DNA of 64,000 nt from GWB2-37-7 sp942492835. GTDB lineage: Bacteria > Bacillota > Clostridia > Lutisporales > Lutisporaceae. The notes beneath the pieces are model-generated. The model saw only the letters and a program-made list of their open reading frames with translations. It was not told the DNA's origin and did not search any database. Positions 1-8,350 of this stretch are shown piece by piece; positions within the stretch are counted from its first letter, which is position 1; each line of letters opens with the position of its first letter. The stretch lies in assembly GCA_942492835.1 (NCBI GenBank), contig OW818645.1, positions 2,604,001-2,668,000 of the forward strand, in the 5' to 3' direction. Position numbers and translations under genes: made by a program.

Positions 1-771
1 ATAGCACCTATAATGTATCTGAAATTTAAAATTTATGGAGTGGATGAGAAAATCCCTGTAAGGCACATAGTAATAGATGAAGCTCAGGATTTTAGCATAT
101 TTCAGATATATACACTAAAGCACATAATAAAGGACAGCTCCTTTACCATACTTGGGGACTTATCTCAGGGAATCCACTCATATAGAGGTATAAAGGATTG
201 GAAAGAGTTAAATAAACATGTGTTTGAAGCGAAAAGCGAAATGTTGACACTAGAGCAGAGCTATCGTACCTCAATTGAAATAATGGATGCTGCAAATAAG
301 GTAATAGCATCACTAAAGGATGAAAAGCTCATACCTGCAAAGCCTGTAATAAGGCACGGAGACAAAGTGCAAGTTATCAAGCTGGAAACGAAGAAGGAAA
401 TTGCTGAGGATATATCAGCAAAGGTAAAAGAGATAAGGAAGCAAAACTTTAAATCTATAGCAATTATTTGCAAAACAGCGAAAGATTGTGAGGAAATGCA
501 CTCGTATTTCAAAAAAGGCAAGGAAAGCCCTTACGTCATAACTGGCAAGGAAAAGGAATACAAAAGTGGACTTTTGATTGTACCATCTTATCTTGCAAAG
601 GGCTTAGAGTTTGATGCAGTATTTGTAGCAGGCGTTTCAGCAGACAACTATACAACTGCGGAACTAGATACTAAGCTTTTGTATGTGGCACTGACCAGAC
701 CTTTGCATAAGCTGTATATCTACTATATAGGAGAGCCATCAGAGCTACTGGTTGAAATAAATGATGTGTAG
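1..771 (+). CDS. HelD-like UvrD/Rep-family DNA helicase, C-terminal part (5' end outside window)
   Basis: The reading frame is open from the first base, so only the C-terminal ~256 residues are visible. The segment shows superfamily 1 helicase motifs in order: the Walker B box VIDEAQD near the start, QSYRTS (motif IV region), KGLEFDAV (motif V region) and LYVALTR (motif VI, with the arginine finger). This layout matches the second RecA-like domain of UvrD-type ATPases; the lack of a recognisable RecB-type nuclease tail and the YVALTRPLHKLYI ending fit the HelD group, which removes stalled RNA polymerase from DNA. The HelD assignment rather than another UvrD-like helicase is an inference, because the diagnostic N-terminal coiled coil lies outside the window. 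Confidence 0.8.
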   Translation: MAPIMYLKFKIYGVDEKIPVRHIVIDEAQDFSIFQIYTLKHIIKDSSFTILGDLSQGIHSYRGIKDWKELNKHVFEAKSEMLTLEQSYRTSIEIMDAANKVIASLKDEKLIPAKPVIRHGDKVQVIKLETKKEIAEDISAKVKEIRKQNFKSIAIICKTAKDCEEMHSYFKKGKESPYVITGKEKEYKSGLLIVPSYLAKGLEFDAVFVAGVSADNYTTAELDTKLLYVALTRPLHKLYIYYIGEPSELLVEINDV

Positions 772-793
772 TAATTATACATCATTTATTTTG
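759..793 (+). terminator. Probable terminator after the helicase gene
   Basis: An inverted repeat, AAATGATGT and ACATCATTT, overlaps the stop codon and is followed by TATTTTG. The stem is short and AT-rich, so it is a weak call. Confidence 0.4.
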
Positions 794-885
794 TATTATT
801 GATAAACAAGGAGCAGTATAGTAGAATATAAACAACTTATAGCAATAACAAGAGTTGACTAATTACATTTGGAGAGTGAGAATTT

Positions 886-1446
886 ATGAAATTCATTTTA
901 TTATTTGGTCCGCAAGCTGTTGGTAAAATGACAGTGGGACAAGAACTAGAAAAAATAACAGAATTGAAGCTTTTCCATAATCACATGACTATTGAACTTG
1001 TTTCTCCGTTTTTTAATTATGGAACTGAAACAGGAAAAAGATTAGTTGGCTTATTTCGTCGAGAAATATTTGAAGCAGTATCTATGAGTGATTTAGAAGG
1101 CTTGATTTTTACCTATGTATGGGCATTGGATGATCAGAATGATTGGGATTATGTCAATGAGGTTTGTGAGCTTTTTGAATCAAGGGGTGCTGCTACATAT
1201 TTTGTAGAGCTTGAAGCGGATTTAGAAGAACGGGTTGAACGCAACAAAAGCCCGCACAGACTGCAAGAAAAACCTACAAAAAGAAACATTGAGCGTTCAG
1301 AGCGAGATTTAAGAAGCACAATGGAAAAATACAGATTAAACTCAACAGTTGGAGAAATCAATAGAGAAAACTATATTAGAATAAACAATGAAAAATTGAG
1401 TCCTGAGGAAGTTGCAAAGATTATAAAAGATAGGTTCCAGTTATAA
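886..1446 (+). CDS. P-loop NTPase, shikimate kinase/AAA-like small kinase
   Basis: This 186-residue cytoplasmic protein begins MKFILLFGPQAVGKMTVG, a Walker A loop (GPQAVGKMT) directly at the N-terminus, as in nucleoside and small-molecule kinases. The central part carries a basic lid-like segment (ERVERNKSPHRLQEKPTKR), and the C-terminus is helical. Substrate is unknown; the family is usually annotated only as AAA family ATPase or shikimate kinase-like. A ribosome site (GGAGAG) lies about 10 bases before the ATG. It stands alone, with a second unrelated P-loop kinase immediately downstream, which suggests a cluster of small stand-alone kinases rather than a pathway operon. Confidence 0.65.
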   Translation: MKFILLFGPQAVGKMTVGQELEKITELKLFHNHMTIELVSPFFNYGTETGKRLVGLFRREIFEAVSMSDLEGLIFTYVWALDDQNDWDYVNEVCELFESRGAATYFVELEADLEERVERNKSPHRLQEKPTKRNIERSERDLRSTMEKYRLNSTVGEINRENYIRINNEKLSPEEVAKIIKDRFQL

Positions 1447-1531
1447 GGAGGTAACTTTGTGACAGGAAAGAAAATACTTATTTGTGTTATAGATATTTTA
1501 TTATAACAAGACGTAGGGGAGGACAAACCTA

Positions 1532-2041
1532 ATGAAAAAGATAACCATAATTGGTTCAGGAGGCTCAGGAAAATCTACGTTGGCACGTAAGTTAGGCGAT
1601 ATTACAGGTATAAAAGTCTATCACCTTGACACATTATTTTGGAAGCCTGGATGGGTGTCTATATCTAGAGAAGAGCTAGTAGAAAAGATTATGGATATTA
1701 TTATAAAAGACAGTTGGATAATAGATGGAAACTATAGCAGTACAATAGAAATGAGACTGGAAGCGTCCGATGTAATAATCTATCTTGACTTCTCCACCCT
1801 TAGCTGTCTCTGGGGTATAACTAAGAGGAGATTCCTGTTTGCAAATAAGACGAGACCAGATATTACCGAGGGCTGTAAAGAAAAGCTTGATTGGGAGTTT
1901 GTTAACTGGGTATTGAGCTTCCGTCGTAGGAAAAGGAAAAATCTCCTTGCATATTTAGAAAAATGCAAAGAGGGTAGAGATATATTTGTTTTCACAAATC
2001 GAAGACAGGTAAACAACTTTATTGATAGTCTGCAAAAGTAG
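1532..2041 (+). CDS. Adenylate kinase-like P-loop protein (FlaR/topology modulation family)
   Basis: The 169-residue product starts MKKITIIGSGGSGKSTLARKLG, a complete Walker A motif, followed by the segment YHLDTLFWKPGW that is typical of the proteins annotated as DNA topology modulation protein FlaR or adenylate kinase-like. SWIIDGNYSSTI and the basic lid region RRRKRKN further down are also characteristic. Biochemical function in this family is not well established; phosphotransfer to a small nucleotide-like substrate is inferred from the fold. The ribosome site GGGGAGG lies about 8 bases upstream of the chosen ATG. Confidence 0.65.
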   Translation: MKKITIIGSGGSGKSTLARKLGDITGIKVYHLDTLFWKPGWVSISREELVEKIMDIIIKDSWIIDGNYSSTIEMRLEASDVIIYLDFSTLSCLWGITKRRFLFANKTRPDITEGCKEKLDWEFVNWVLSFRRRKRKNLLAYLEKCKEGRDIFVFTNRRQVNNFIDSLQK

Positions 2042-2086
2042 CATTAAATAACATATTATCGTAAGAGAAAAATCATTGAGGGTATT

Positions 2087-2842
2087 ATGATGAGTAAGCT
2101 TATTCGAGTTATTATTAAATATAAGAAAATTATATTAATCTTAATATTTGCTTTTGTGACAGGTGTTTTTGCTGTGCTTAGAGTGTCAATCGGCTTCGGA
2201 CCCTTCCTTCTGTCAGGACTTATTCTATATTACTTACTTTGGGCTTATTTTAAGGAATTAAAATGGACTAGGTATCTTAGTCATTTTATGATAATTGCTT
2301 TTATCGCATGGTTTATTTCCTTTGTAGTTATTGAAGGGGCTGTTATTGCTGACAGCAAAGCTGACAAAGCTTTAAAGGGTGATTATGTACTTGTTTTGGG
2401 TGCTGGGTTAAAAGGAGATGTACCAGCTATATCCTTGGAAAGCCGATTAGAAAAGACAGCTGAATATTTAAAACAAGATAAGAATATAAAGGTAATAGTT
2501 TCTGGGGGACAAGGCAAAGATGAGACTATTTCTGAAGCGGAAGCTATGAGAAAATACCTAATACAAGAAGGCATAAAAGCAGATAGAATTATTAAAGAAG
2601 AAAAAGCTACAAGTACTAATGAGAACCTAATATTTACCAAAGTCATAATCGACAGCCTGGAAAATAACAGAGATTATAAGGTGATAATCATAACAAGTGA
2701 CTATCATGTATTTAGAACTAAGCTAATCGCAAAAAGACTAGGAATAGAAGCGGCATGTCTGCCATCAAAAACACCATTTGTGGTATATGTAAATGGCTGT
2801 GTGAGGGAGTATTTTGCTTTGATAAACACATATTTTGGATAA
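2087..2842 (+). CDS. YdcF/SanA/ElyC family (DUF218) membrane protein
   Basis: This 251-residue protein has about three hydrophobic segments in its first ~90 residues (ILILIFAFVTGVFAVL, FLLSGLILYYLLW, FMIIAFIAWFISFVVI) followed by a DUF218 domain. Hallmarks are DYVLVLGAG near residue 100, VIVSGGQGKDE near residue 140, ATSTNENL near 185 and IITSDYHVFR near 205. Family members sit in the membrane and act in envelope or vancomycin-permeability phenotypes; the ligand is unsettled. It ends 50 bases from a convergent gene, with a shared hairpin between them. Confidence 0.75.
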   Translation: MMSKLIRVIIKYKKIILILIFAFVTGVFAVLRVSIGFGPFLLSGLILYYLLWAYFKELKWTRYLSHFMIIAFIAWFISFVVIEGAVIADSKADKALKGDYVLVLGAGLKGDVPAISLESRLEKTAEYLKQDKNIKVIVSGGQGKDETISEAEAMRKYLIQEGIKADRIIKEEKATSTNENLIFTKVIIDSLENNRDYKVIIITSDYHVFRTKLIAKRLGIEAACLPSKTPFVVYVNGCVREYFALINTYFG

Positions 2843-2894
2843 CAAGAGCCTAAACTGCGTTTATGACATAAACACGATTTAGGCTCTTGTTTTT
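2843..2894. terminator. Bidirectional terminator between convergent genes
   Basis: A 12-base perfect inverted repeat (CAAGAGCCTAAA and its complement, 2843-2854 and 2878-2889) is followed by GTTTTTATTT on the plus strand and preceded by an A-rich stretch. It lies between two converging stop codons and can serve both. Confidence 0.7.
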
Positions 2895-3435
2895 ATTTGT
2901 TTAATAGCTCTGCTAGCTTCTCTTTTATGTATTCTTTAATTTCTATGTCTCCGATAAAGGTCATATTTTCATCCATAAGGTCAGGTTTAACTCTAAAAAA
3001 ATTAATTACTAGCTTATCATCTTTGATAAAATATTCATCAACATGAAGAGGTGCAAATATTACTTCAAGCTCTTCAGATTTTGTATCAGGATATTTTGAG
3101 TTTAGTCCTGCTAGCAATGAATCCAGATTTAACTTTTTGACAGGGGTTACCATTGCACCTGTATAGCTTAAGTCCTCCATCATCCAAAGATTATTATTAT
3201 AGAAACGACCTTCTTTCTGGTTGTTTCTTGAGAAAACTTCTCTGTTTTTTATAGCACTAAGTGCTCTTCTTACAGATTCTTCATTGAACTCGTTGTCATA
3301 AGCAATTGAAAAACTTGGCATTGCTGCAATATCATAAATATATGACTCTGATAAGTTTTCTCTATCATTTACTGCTTGCCAAAAATACAACATTGCCTCG
3401 ACTGCCTCTAAATTAACTTTAATTCTACTAAGCAT
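2893..3435 (-). CDS. Uncharacterised 180-residue protein
   Basis: I do not recognise a named domain. The frame stays open upstream to 3645, but the internal ATG at 3435 is preceded by GAAGGGAG at a good distance and the upstream part is AT-rich with no ribosome site, so I take 3435 as the start. The product begins MLSRIKVNLEAVEAMLYFWQAV, is acidic and soluble, with no signal peptide or membrane segment. It loosely resembles small conserved clostridial/spirochaetal proteins annotated as TDE2712 family, which I cannot verify. It converges on the YdcF-like gene. Confidence 0.6.
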   Translation of the reverse strand: MLSRIKVNLEAVEAMLYFWQAVNDRENLSESYIYDIAAMPSFSIAYDNEFNEESVRRALSAIKNREVFSRNNQKEGRFYNNNLWMMEDLSYTGAMVTPVKKLNLDSLLAGLNSKYPDTKSEELEVIFAPLHVDEYFIKDDKLVINFFRVKPDLMDENMTFIGDIEIKEYIKEKLAELLNK

Positions 3436-3693
3436 AATATTACTCCCTTCGATAAATCCTATATAGTCCAAGTGTATTATAACACTAATTTTAATTATTT
3501 TGAAGGAGGGATAATATTTTAAAAAAGCTATTTGATATGGGAGCAAATATACTTTAAAGATTCTATAATTTTGAGTATAATATTTCTTGTGATATACTTT
3601 ATATTGCTTATTTATGAAAATAAGAAACATTACAAATATTTCCATAGTTTTGATAATATAGCAATATAGAAGATGAAAGGGAGAGATTATGTT

Positions 3694-4197
3694 ATGAAAA
3701 AGAGTAAATGGATAATAGCAGCAATTGTAGTTTTGTTGATTTTAGGAGTAACAGCGATATTTTATACAACTATGTTTAGGGATAATCAGAGTGATGACTA
3801 TACAAGTTTTGCAGAGGATATAATACCTCCAGATGGTATTACAATGATTGATGAGATTGACAGACCGCTAGTTTCTGGCAGTAATCTAAGAGAAGGCGAA
3901 ATTGAAATCTATGATGAAATAGTTATAAAAACTATAGTTTTGGAGATTAAGAAGGCATCCTTAGAGAAATCAACAGAACGTGACAAGAAAAACATAACTG
4001 TAGCAGATAGGCAATTATCAATAGGAACTATATATAAAGACGAAACAGCCAAATCAGGCAGACTTGGAACCATAGAAGTCCTAAGAGATGGAACCTTTAT
4101 AACTTCTAAGTATGTCGATGGTAAAGAGCAATTTGTAAAAGGTAAGTTTAGTAGTTATACAATGGATTATTTTGTTGGATTATATACACTTCAATAA
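3694..4197 (+). CDS. Small membrane-anchored protein of unknown function
   Basis: The 167-residue product starts MKKSKWIIAAIVVLLILGVTAIFY, a single N-terminal transmembrane anchor with no lipobox, followed by a polar extracytoplasmic domain of ~140 residues without recognised motifs. An earlier in-frame ATG at 3673 exists, but GGGAGAG at 3680-3685 sits at the right distance for 3694. Neighbours are unrelated single genes, so context gives no clue to function. Confidence 0.55.
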   Translation: MKKSKWIIAAIVVLLILGVTAIFYTTMFRDNQSDDYTSFAEDIIPPDGITMIDEIDRPLVSGSNLREGEIEIYDEIVIKTIVLEIKKASLEKSTERDKKNITVADRQLSIGTIYKDETAKSGRLGTIEVLRDGTFITSKYVDGKEQFVKGKFSSYTMDYFVGLYTLQ

Positions 4198-4255
4198 GAG
4201 CGATAACCTGGATTATTAATTATACTACACGGTTTTATCTATAGGGGGGATTCTT

Positions 4256-4777
4256 ATGAAAGCTGCAACAATGACCGCTCTTAGAAAAGGTAAGTTAGCA
4301 TATATCAGACAGCCTAAGCTAGATGAATTTAAGTATATTGCAGAGTTGTGGGCAGACTATGAAACCATGAAGGATGTAGGAGGAAACATAGTATTTGAAC
4401 AAAGCAGATGGAACTCTTGGTATGAGAAAATGATCGAACCTGGTGATGGTAAAAACTTTTACTGCTTGATCTTTAATCGAAATAATAAGCCAGTTGGAGA
4501 AGTCAGCTTCCATAGATATAATAGAGAAACAGGCTCTGCGGAGCTTAACATTAAGGTTCAGCATGAACATAGAAGTAAGGGTTATGGAAAAGAAGCTGTG
4601 TTGATGCTTTTGGATTATTTTTATAACGAATTTGGTGGTGAAGAAATCAGAGATGCTATTGCAATAAACAACAAAAACGGTCAAAACATGTTGATGCAAA
4701 TGGGATTTGAGCATAATTTTTCTGATAATGAAGTCTTTATGGTTAAGATGACTAAAGAGAAATATAACAGTATTTAA
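4256..4777 (+). CDS. GNAT family N-acetyltransferase
   Basis: The 173-residue protein has the GNAT fold signature: a strand with PVGEVSFHRYN, then the acetyl-CoA binding segment LNIKVQHEHRSKGYGKEAV (motif A, Q/RxxGxG/A form) around residues 98-118, and the motif B stretch AINNKNGQNMLMQMGFE (the usual N-x-x-A/G...GF ending) near residues 138-155. It would transfer an acetyl group to a small molecule or protein amine; the substrate is unknown. The ribosome site GGGGGG lies ~6 bases before the ATG. It is followed after 25 bases by a phosphatase gene and may be cotranscribed with it. Confidence 0.8.
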   Translation: MKAATMTALRKGKLAYIRQPKLDEFKYIAELWADYETMKDVGGNIVFEQSRWNSWYEKMIEPGDGKNFYCLIFNRNNKPVGEVSFHRYNRETGSAELNIKVQHEHRSKGYGKEAVLMLLDYFYNEFGGEEIRDAIAINNKNGQNMLMQMGFEHNFSDNEVFMVKMTKEKYNSI

Positions 4778-4802
4778 GATTTAACAAAGGAGAACGTATT
4801 AC

Positions 4803-5411
4803 ATGCTGCGATTTTACATAGTAAGACACGGACAGACTGAGTTTAATGTACAAAAGCGCCTACAGGGCAGGATGGATTCACCCTTGACAGAGAAAGGTAG
4901 AGAAAACGCGGCTGCACTGGGAAGATATCTTTTTGATGTTGATTTTGAATTAGTATTGGCAAGTCCAAGCAACAGAGCACAAACAACAGCGGAGCTTATA
5001 TGTAGTGGACGGGATATAAGCATACAGACAGAGACGGATATGAGAGAAATCAACCTATCAAGCTGGGAAGGCAGAAAGAAAGAAGAGCTTATAAAGGAAT
5101 TCCCAGAAGAAAGTGATATATTTTGGAACAAGCCCCATCTTTATAAGCCCCAAGAAGGTGACACCTACTATGACGTACAGGAAAGAGCCATAAACGCTAT
5201 AAAGAGGTTAGCAGAGCAATATGAGGAAGGCAATATTCTTATTGTAACTCATACTGTTGTAATAAAGGCAATATCGGCATATTTCAAGGGATATACTATG
5301 GATAAGCTGTGGGAACTACCGTATATAGTAGATACATGTATTACTATTCTAGAAGTAAACAAGGATGGGATAAAGCTGATTTCTGAAGCGGAAACTCCAC
5401 ACATAAAATAG
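4803..5411 (+). CDS. Histidine phosphatase family protein (phosphoglycerate mutase-like)
   Basis: The product (202 residues) opens with YIVRHGQTEFN, the RHG catalytic signature of the histidine phosphatase superfamily with the phospho-accepting His at residue 9. The second active-site histidine is in VTHTVVIK near residue 147, and the conserved Arg is in SNRAQTTAE near residue 58. Typical activities are phosphoglycerate mutase, alpha-ribazole phosphatase or broad phosphatase. No cobalamin genes are nearby, so I leave the substrate open. AAAGGAGAA precedes the ATG. Confidence 0.8.
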   Translation: MLRFYIVRHGQTEFNVQKRLQGRMDSPLTEKGRENAAALGRYLFDVDFELVLASPSNRAQTTAELICSGRDISIQTETDMREINLSSWEGRKKEELIKEFPEESDIFWNKPHLYKPQEGDTYYDVQERAINAIKRLAEQYEEGNILIVTHTVVIKAISAYFKGYTMDKLWELPYIVDTCITILEVNKDGIKLISEAETPHIK

Positions 5412-5510
5412 CTTCACAAAAGATTTACTTGTATATTCTAAGAATGTATAATTAGGAAAGAATGCAACGAATAATACAACTACTGGTTAAGTAAGAAAAG
5501 GATGGTATGC

Positions 5511-6041
5511 ATGAAAGTAGAGTTTAATTTTACAAAGGAAGATTATATAGCCTTTAATTTGCATCATATTGATACCTCTCCAACTATTAAACGTTCGCTT
5601 TTAATACAAAGATATGGAGTATCTCTTATTTTTTTAATAATTCCTTATTTCTTTTCACGTATATCAGGAGCTCCGTGGTCGCTTTCCTTCATAGTGTATG
5701 GTGCTATATTCATAGCATGGATTATTTACTATCCAAAGTATTTTATGTATGTAACTAAGAATAGAGTACGGAAGTTAATCGAGGAAGGTGATAATTCAGA
5801 TATATTTGGGATGCATAGTGTAAACCTAACTGAAGACGGTGTAGAGCAGATAAGTAATTCAGAAGAATCAAAAGCCTCATGGAGTGCAATAAAGAGAATT
5901 GATGAAACTCCAGAGTATACATATATATATATTACTGCTATAAATGCCTATTTAGTTCCAAATAGAGCTTTCGGAGGTATAATAGAGAAAGAAGCCTTCA
6001 TGCGAATATTAAGAGAAAAAAGCAATTTATCAAAAAAGTAG
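5511..6041 (+). CDS. YcxB-like membrane protein
   Basis: This 176-residue protein starts MKVEFNFTKEDYIAFNLHHI, then has two adjacent transmembrane helices (LIFLIIPYFFSRI and LSFIVYGAIFIAWIIYY, about residues 38-75), then a soluble C-terminal domain beginning HSVNLTEDGVEQIS with SWSAIKRIDET. This order is that of the YcxB-like family, whose role is unknown. The ATG at 5502 overlaps the ribosome site AAAAGGA, so the ATG at 5511 is preferred. A short GC-rich hairpin separates it from the convergent apbE gene. Confidence 0.6.
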   Translation: MKVEFNFTKEDYIAFNLHHIDTSPTIKRSLLIQRYGVSLIFLIIPYFFSRISGAPWSLSFIVYGAIFIAWIIYYPKYFMYVTKNRVRKLIEEGDNSDIFGMHSVNLTEDGVEQISNSEESKASWSAIKRIDETPEYTYIYITAINAYLVPNRAFGGIIEKEAFMRILREKSNLSKK

Positions 6042-6046
6042 ATTGT

Positions 6047-6070
6047 AAAAGCAACCGCAAGGTTGCTTTT
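6047..6070. terminator. Bidirectional terminator between ycxB-like gene and apbE
   Basis: A perfect 10-base stem, AAAAGCAACC and GGTTGCTTTT, closed by the tetraloop GCAA, lies between converging stop codons. The stem carries A- and T-runs on its outer arms, so it works in both directions. Confidence 0.75.
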
Positions 6071-7123
6071 CTAATTCATTAATGTAAATTCTTTATTTGT
6101 AATAGTAAATCTGTCTTTTATACCTGAGGTAACATATATCTTCTTATCATAAGTAATAAATATTGCATCAACTCCAGCTTGGTTTTCTATAAATTTCATG
6201 CCTTTATCTAAACCTAAGAGCAATACTGAGGTTGAGTTTCCATCACCATCAATAGACTTCTTGGTGATTATAGAAACACTGGCAATATCATTTTCTACTG
6301 GGTAACCTGTCATTGGATCCAATATATGGTGATATTTTTTACCATCCTGCTCAAAATACCTTTCGTAAGTCCCAGAGGTAACAATTGTTTCATCCTGCAC
6401 AGATATTATGCCAAGATACTCACCTCTTTGATTGAATGGGTTTTGTATTCCTATTTTCCAAGGCTTGTCTTCTAAATTGCCTCCTAACGTAAGTACATTG
6501 CCGCCGAGATTAATTATAGCATGCTGTACTCCGTTTTCTTTTAAAATTTTAGCGACCTCATCTGCTGCATAGCCCTTAGCAATAGCACCTAGGTCAACCT
6601 GCATATCCTTTTGATCCAATTTTGCAGTAAGCTTGCTGCGATCTAGTTGCAGTTTCCTATAATCTATTAATTTTCTTTTTTGATCTAATATATCAGGGGC
6701 AGGCACTGCTGCATAATCCGTACCAATATTCCAAAGCTTAACAATGGAACCAACTGTAATATCAAATCTACCATCGGTCAGCTCAGAATAGTACTTTCCT
6801 CTCTCTAAAACTTCAAAGGTATCAGAGCTAATATTAACCTCGCTTATGCCTGATGCTTTATTAAGAGCAATTATTTCGCTGGTTTCTGCATTGTTTATTG
6901 TCATTTTTGCTTCTATTTGTTTAATTCTATCAAAGGCTTTGTCAATTATAGCTTCATCTTGTTTATCATATAAGGAAATCTCTATAATCGTACCTAACAA
7001 AAAGTTTGATTTTGTAATAGGCTTTCCTGTTGTTGTTGAATACTTTGATGTGCTGCATGCTGTAAGTGAAAATACAAATAAGCATACTATAATAATAGAA
7101 ACGTTTTTTCGCTTGAAAAACAT
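6071..7123 (-). CDS. apbE: FAD:protein FMN transferase, lipoprotein form
   Basis: ApbE attaches FMN covalently to threonine residues of Rnf/Nqr-type subunits and related flavoproteins, outside the membrane. The 350-residue protein starts MFFKRKNVSIIIVCLFVFSLTACS, a lipoprotein signal with lipobox LTAC. Catalytic-domain signatures are DGRFDITVGS, VDLGAIAKGYAADEV and the Mg-binding C-terminal SIDGDGNSTSVLLLG. The frame extends to 7174, but AAGGAGG lies 8 bases before the ATG at 7123. It is divergent from a NusG-II protein and a Gx transporter, a grouping common in Clostridia that suggests a redox-cofactor or quinone-linked module. No rnf genes lie in the window. Confidence 0.92.
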   Translation of the reverse strand: MFFKRKNVSIIIVCLFVFSLTACSTSKYSTTTGKPITKSNFLLGTIIEISLYDKQDEAIIDKAFDRIKQIEAKMTINNAETSEIIALNKASGISEVNISSDTFEVLERGKYYSELTDGRFDITVGSIVKLWNIGTDYAAVPAPDILDQKRKLIDYRKLQLDRSKLTAKLDQKDMQVDLGAIAKGYAADEVAKILKENGVQHAIINLGGNVLTLGGNLEDKPWKIGIQNPFNQRGEYLGIISVQDETIVTSGTYERYFEQDGKKYHHILDPMTGYPVENDIASVSIITKKSIDGDGNSTSVLLLGLDKGMKFIENQAGVDAIFITYDKKIYVTSGIKDRFTITNKEFTLMN

Positions 7124-7319
7124 TAAGTAAACCTCCTTGAAGAATCTCGTATAAAATTTATATTTATTATACAAATTATTTTACTATAATACAATTATAA
7201 TCATTAACTTTCATGATTTTTAAGGTATAATATATACGATTATACTATATATATTGCACTAACAATTTATATTTATAAAACTTTTTCGTAACATATATTA
7301 ATAGTGGTAGGTGTTAAAT

Positions 7320-7703
7320 ATGAAGTTCAAAAAAGGTGATATTATCATTGTAATCATTTTAATAGCTGCATTAGGTTTTTGGCTATATAATAACTATATA
7401 ACTAGCAGAAGCAGCATAGATAATTTGGTTATTGAGATAAATGGTAATGTTTATAAAAGAATACCCATTACTGAACTAAAAACAGAGCAGAGAATACATA
7501 TAGATATAGACGAAAATAAATATATTGATATTGTAGCCAATGAAGATGGTGCACATGTTGAGGATGTCATATGCCCTGACAAGCTTTGTAAGAAAACAGG
7601 AGTTATCAATAAGATTGGGCAAAATATAGTCTGCTTACCAAACAAAGTGGTTATTTACTATGAAGGAAAACATATTCAGGATATATATAATGTTTCGTAT
7701 TAA
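7320..7703 (+). CDS. NusG domain II-containing membrane protein
   Basis: The 127-residue protein has one N-terminal transmembrane helix (IIIVIILIAALGFWLYNNYI) and a small beta-rich extracytoplasmic domain with VEDVICPDKLCKKTGVINKIGQNIVCLPNKVVI. The C-P-x-x-x-C element followed by a C-L-P-x-x-V strand is the hallmark of the stand-alone NusG domain II family. It is not a transcription factor. A GTG at 7311 is possible, but GGTAGGTG spaced 7-8 bases supports ATG at 7320. It sits between apbE and a Gx transporter gene, the usual neighbours of this family. Confidence 0.8.
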   Translation: MKFKKGDIIIVIILIAALGFWLYNNYITSRSSIDNLVIEINGNVYKRIPITELKTEQRIHIDIDENKYIDIVANEDGAHVEDVICPDKLCKKTGVINKIGQNIVCLPNKVVIYYEGKHIQDIYNVSY

Positions 7704-7741
7704 TTCTATTTTTGTACAAAACATGTAATTGAGGTGGAAGA

Positions 7742-8257
7742 ATGAAGAGTACAAAGAAAATGGTTATTCTAAGCTTGTTGATTTCACAGGCACTAGTGCT
7801 GCATATAATAGAAAGAACGATTACTCCACCTATTTTTATACCAGGTGTCAAGCTGGGGTTGGCAAATGTAATATCTTTGTTTACAATTATAATTTTTGGC
7901 GGGAAGGAAGCTTTACTGGTTGTGTTCTTAAGAACTCTTCTTGGCTCCTTTTTTGGAGGCGGTTTCTCTGCTTTTGCGTATAGTATTGCAGGAGGAGTTT
8001 TAAGTACTTTGGTAATGACTTTTATGTATAGATATTGTAAAGGAACATTTAGTATAGTATCTATTAGTGTTGTAGGCTCGGTTTTTCACAATATAGGTCA
8101 GATATTGATAGCAAGTATAGTTGTTTCTAATATTAATTTATTTTTCTATCTACCGACTTTGCTGATAGCGGGGGTTATAATGGGAATATTTATTGGTTTG
8201 ACAGTACAATATACAATGAAGCCTTTGAGCAATATGTTCAAGATAAATGGGGAGTGA
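7742..8257 (+). CDS. Gx transporter family protein (heptaprenyl diphosphate synthase component I-like)
   Basis: The 171-residue protein is almost wholly hydrophobic, with about five membrane helices. It carries the family signature IPGVKLGLANVISLF near residues 33-48, and LRTLLGSFFGGG near residue 64, which place it with the S-component-like proteins annotated as heptaprenyl diphosphate synthase component I or Gx transporter. Despite the old name, no prenyltransferase motif is present; a small-molecule uptake role is inferred from resemblance to ECF S-components. It starts 38 bases after the NusG-II gene with a GAGGTGG ribosome site, so the two are probably one operon. Confidence 0.75.
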   Translation: MKSTKKMVILSLLISQALVLHIIERTITPPIFIPGVKLGLANVISLFTIIIFGGKEALLVVFLRTLLGSFFGGGFSAFAYSIAGGVLSTLVMTFMYRYCKGTFSIVSISVVGSVFHNIGQILIASIVVSNINLFFYLPTLLIAGVIMGIFIGLTVQYTMKPLSNMFKINGE

Positions 8258-8350
8258 GGCACCGTCCTATAGCGCAGGGTAATGTTTACTTAGTCGTTTA
8301 ATTAAGTATGAAGCTACAATTGAAACTAAAAAAGTAAAGGGGATAACAAG

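Noticed and set aside
1459..1506. 15-codon GTG frame with a very good AAGGAGG in front
   Set aside because: Too short, and no sign of a leader-peptide structure or of conservation; possibly a scar of a lost gene.
4319..4714. Long antisense frame inside the acetyltransferase gene
   Set aside because: Shadow of the coding strand; the plus-strand product has clear GNAT motifs.
7729..7983. 84-codon frame overlapping the Gx transporter start
   Set aside because: Out of frame with a well-supported membrane protein; cysteine- and aromatic-rich as expected of a shadow.
7742..8257. Calling this gene heptaprenyl diphosphate synthase
   Set aside because: The old family name is misleading: it is a membrane protein with no aspartate-rich prenyltransferase motif.
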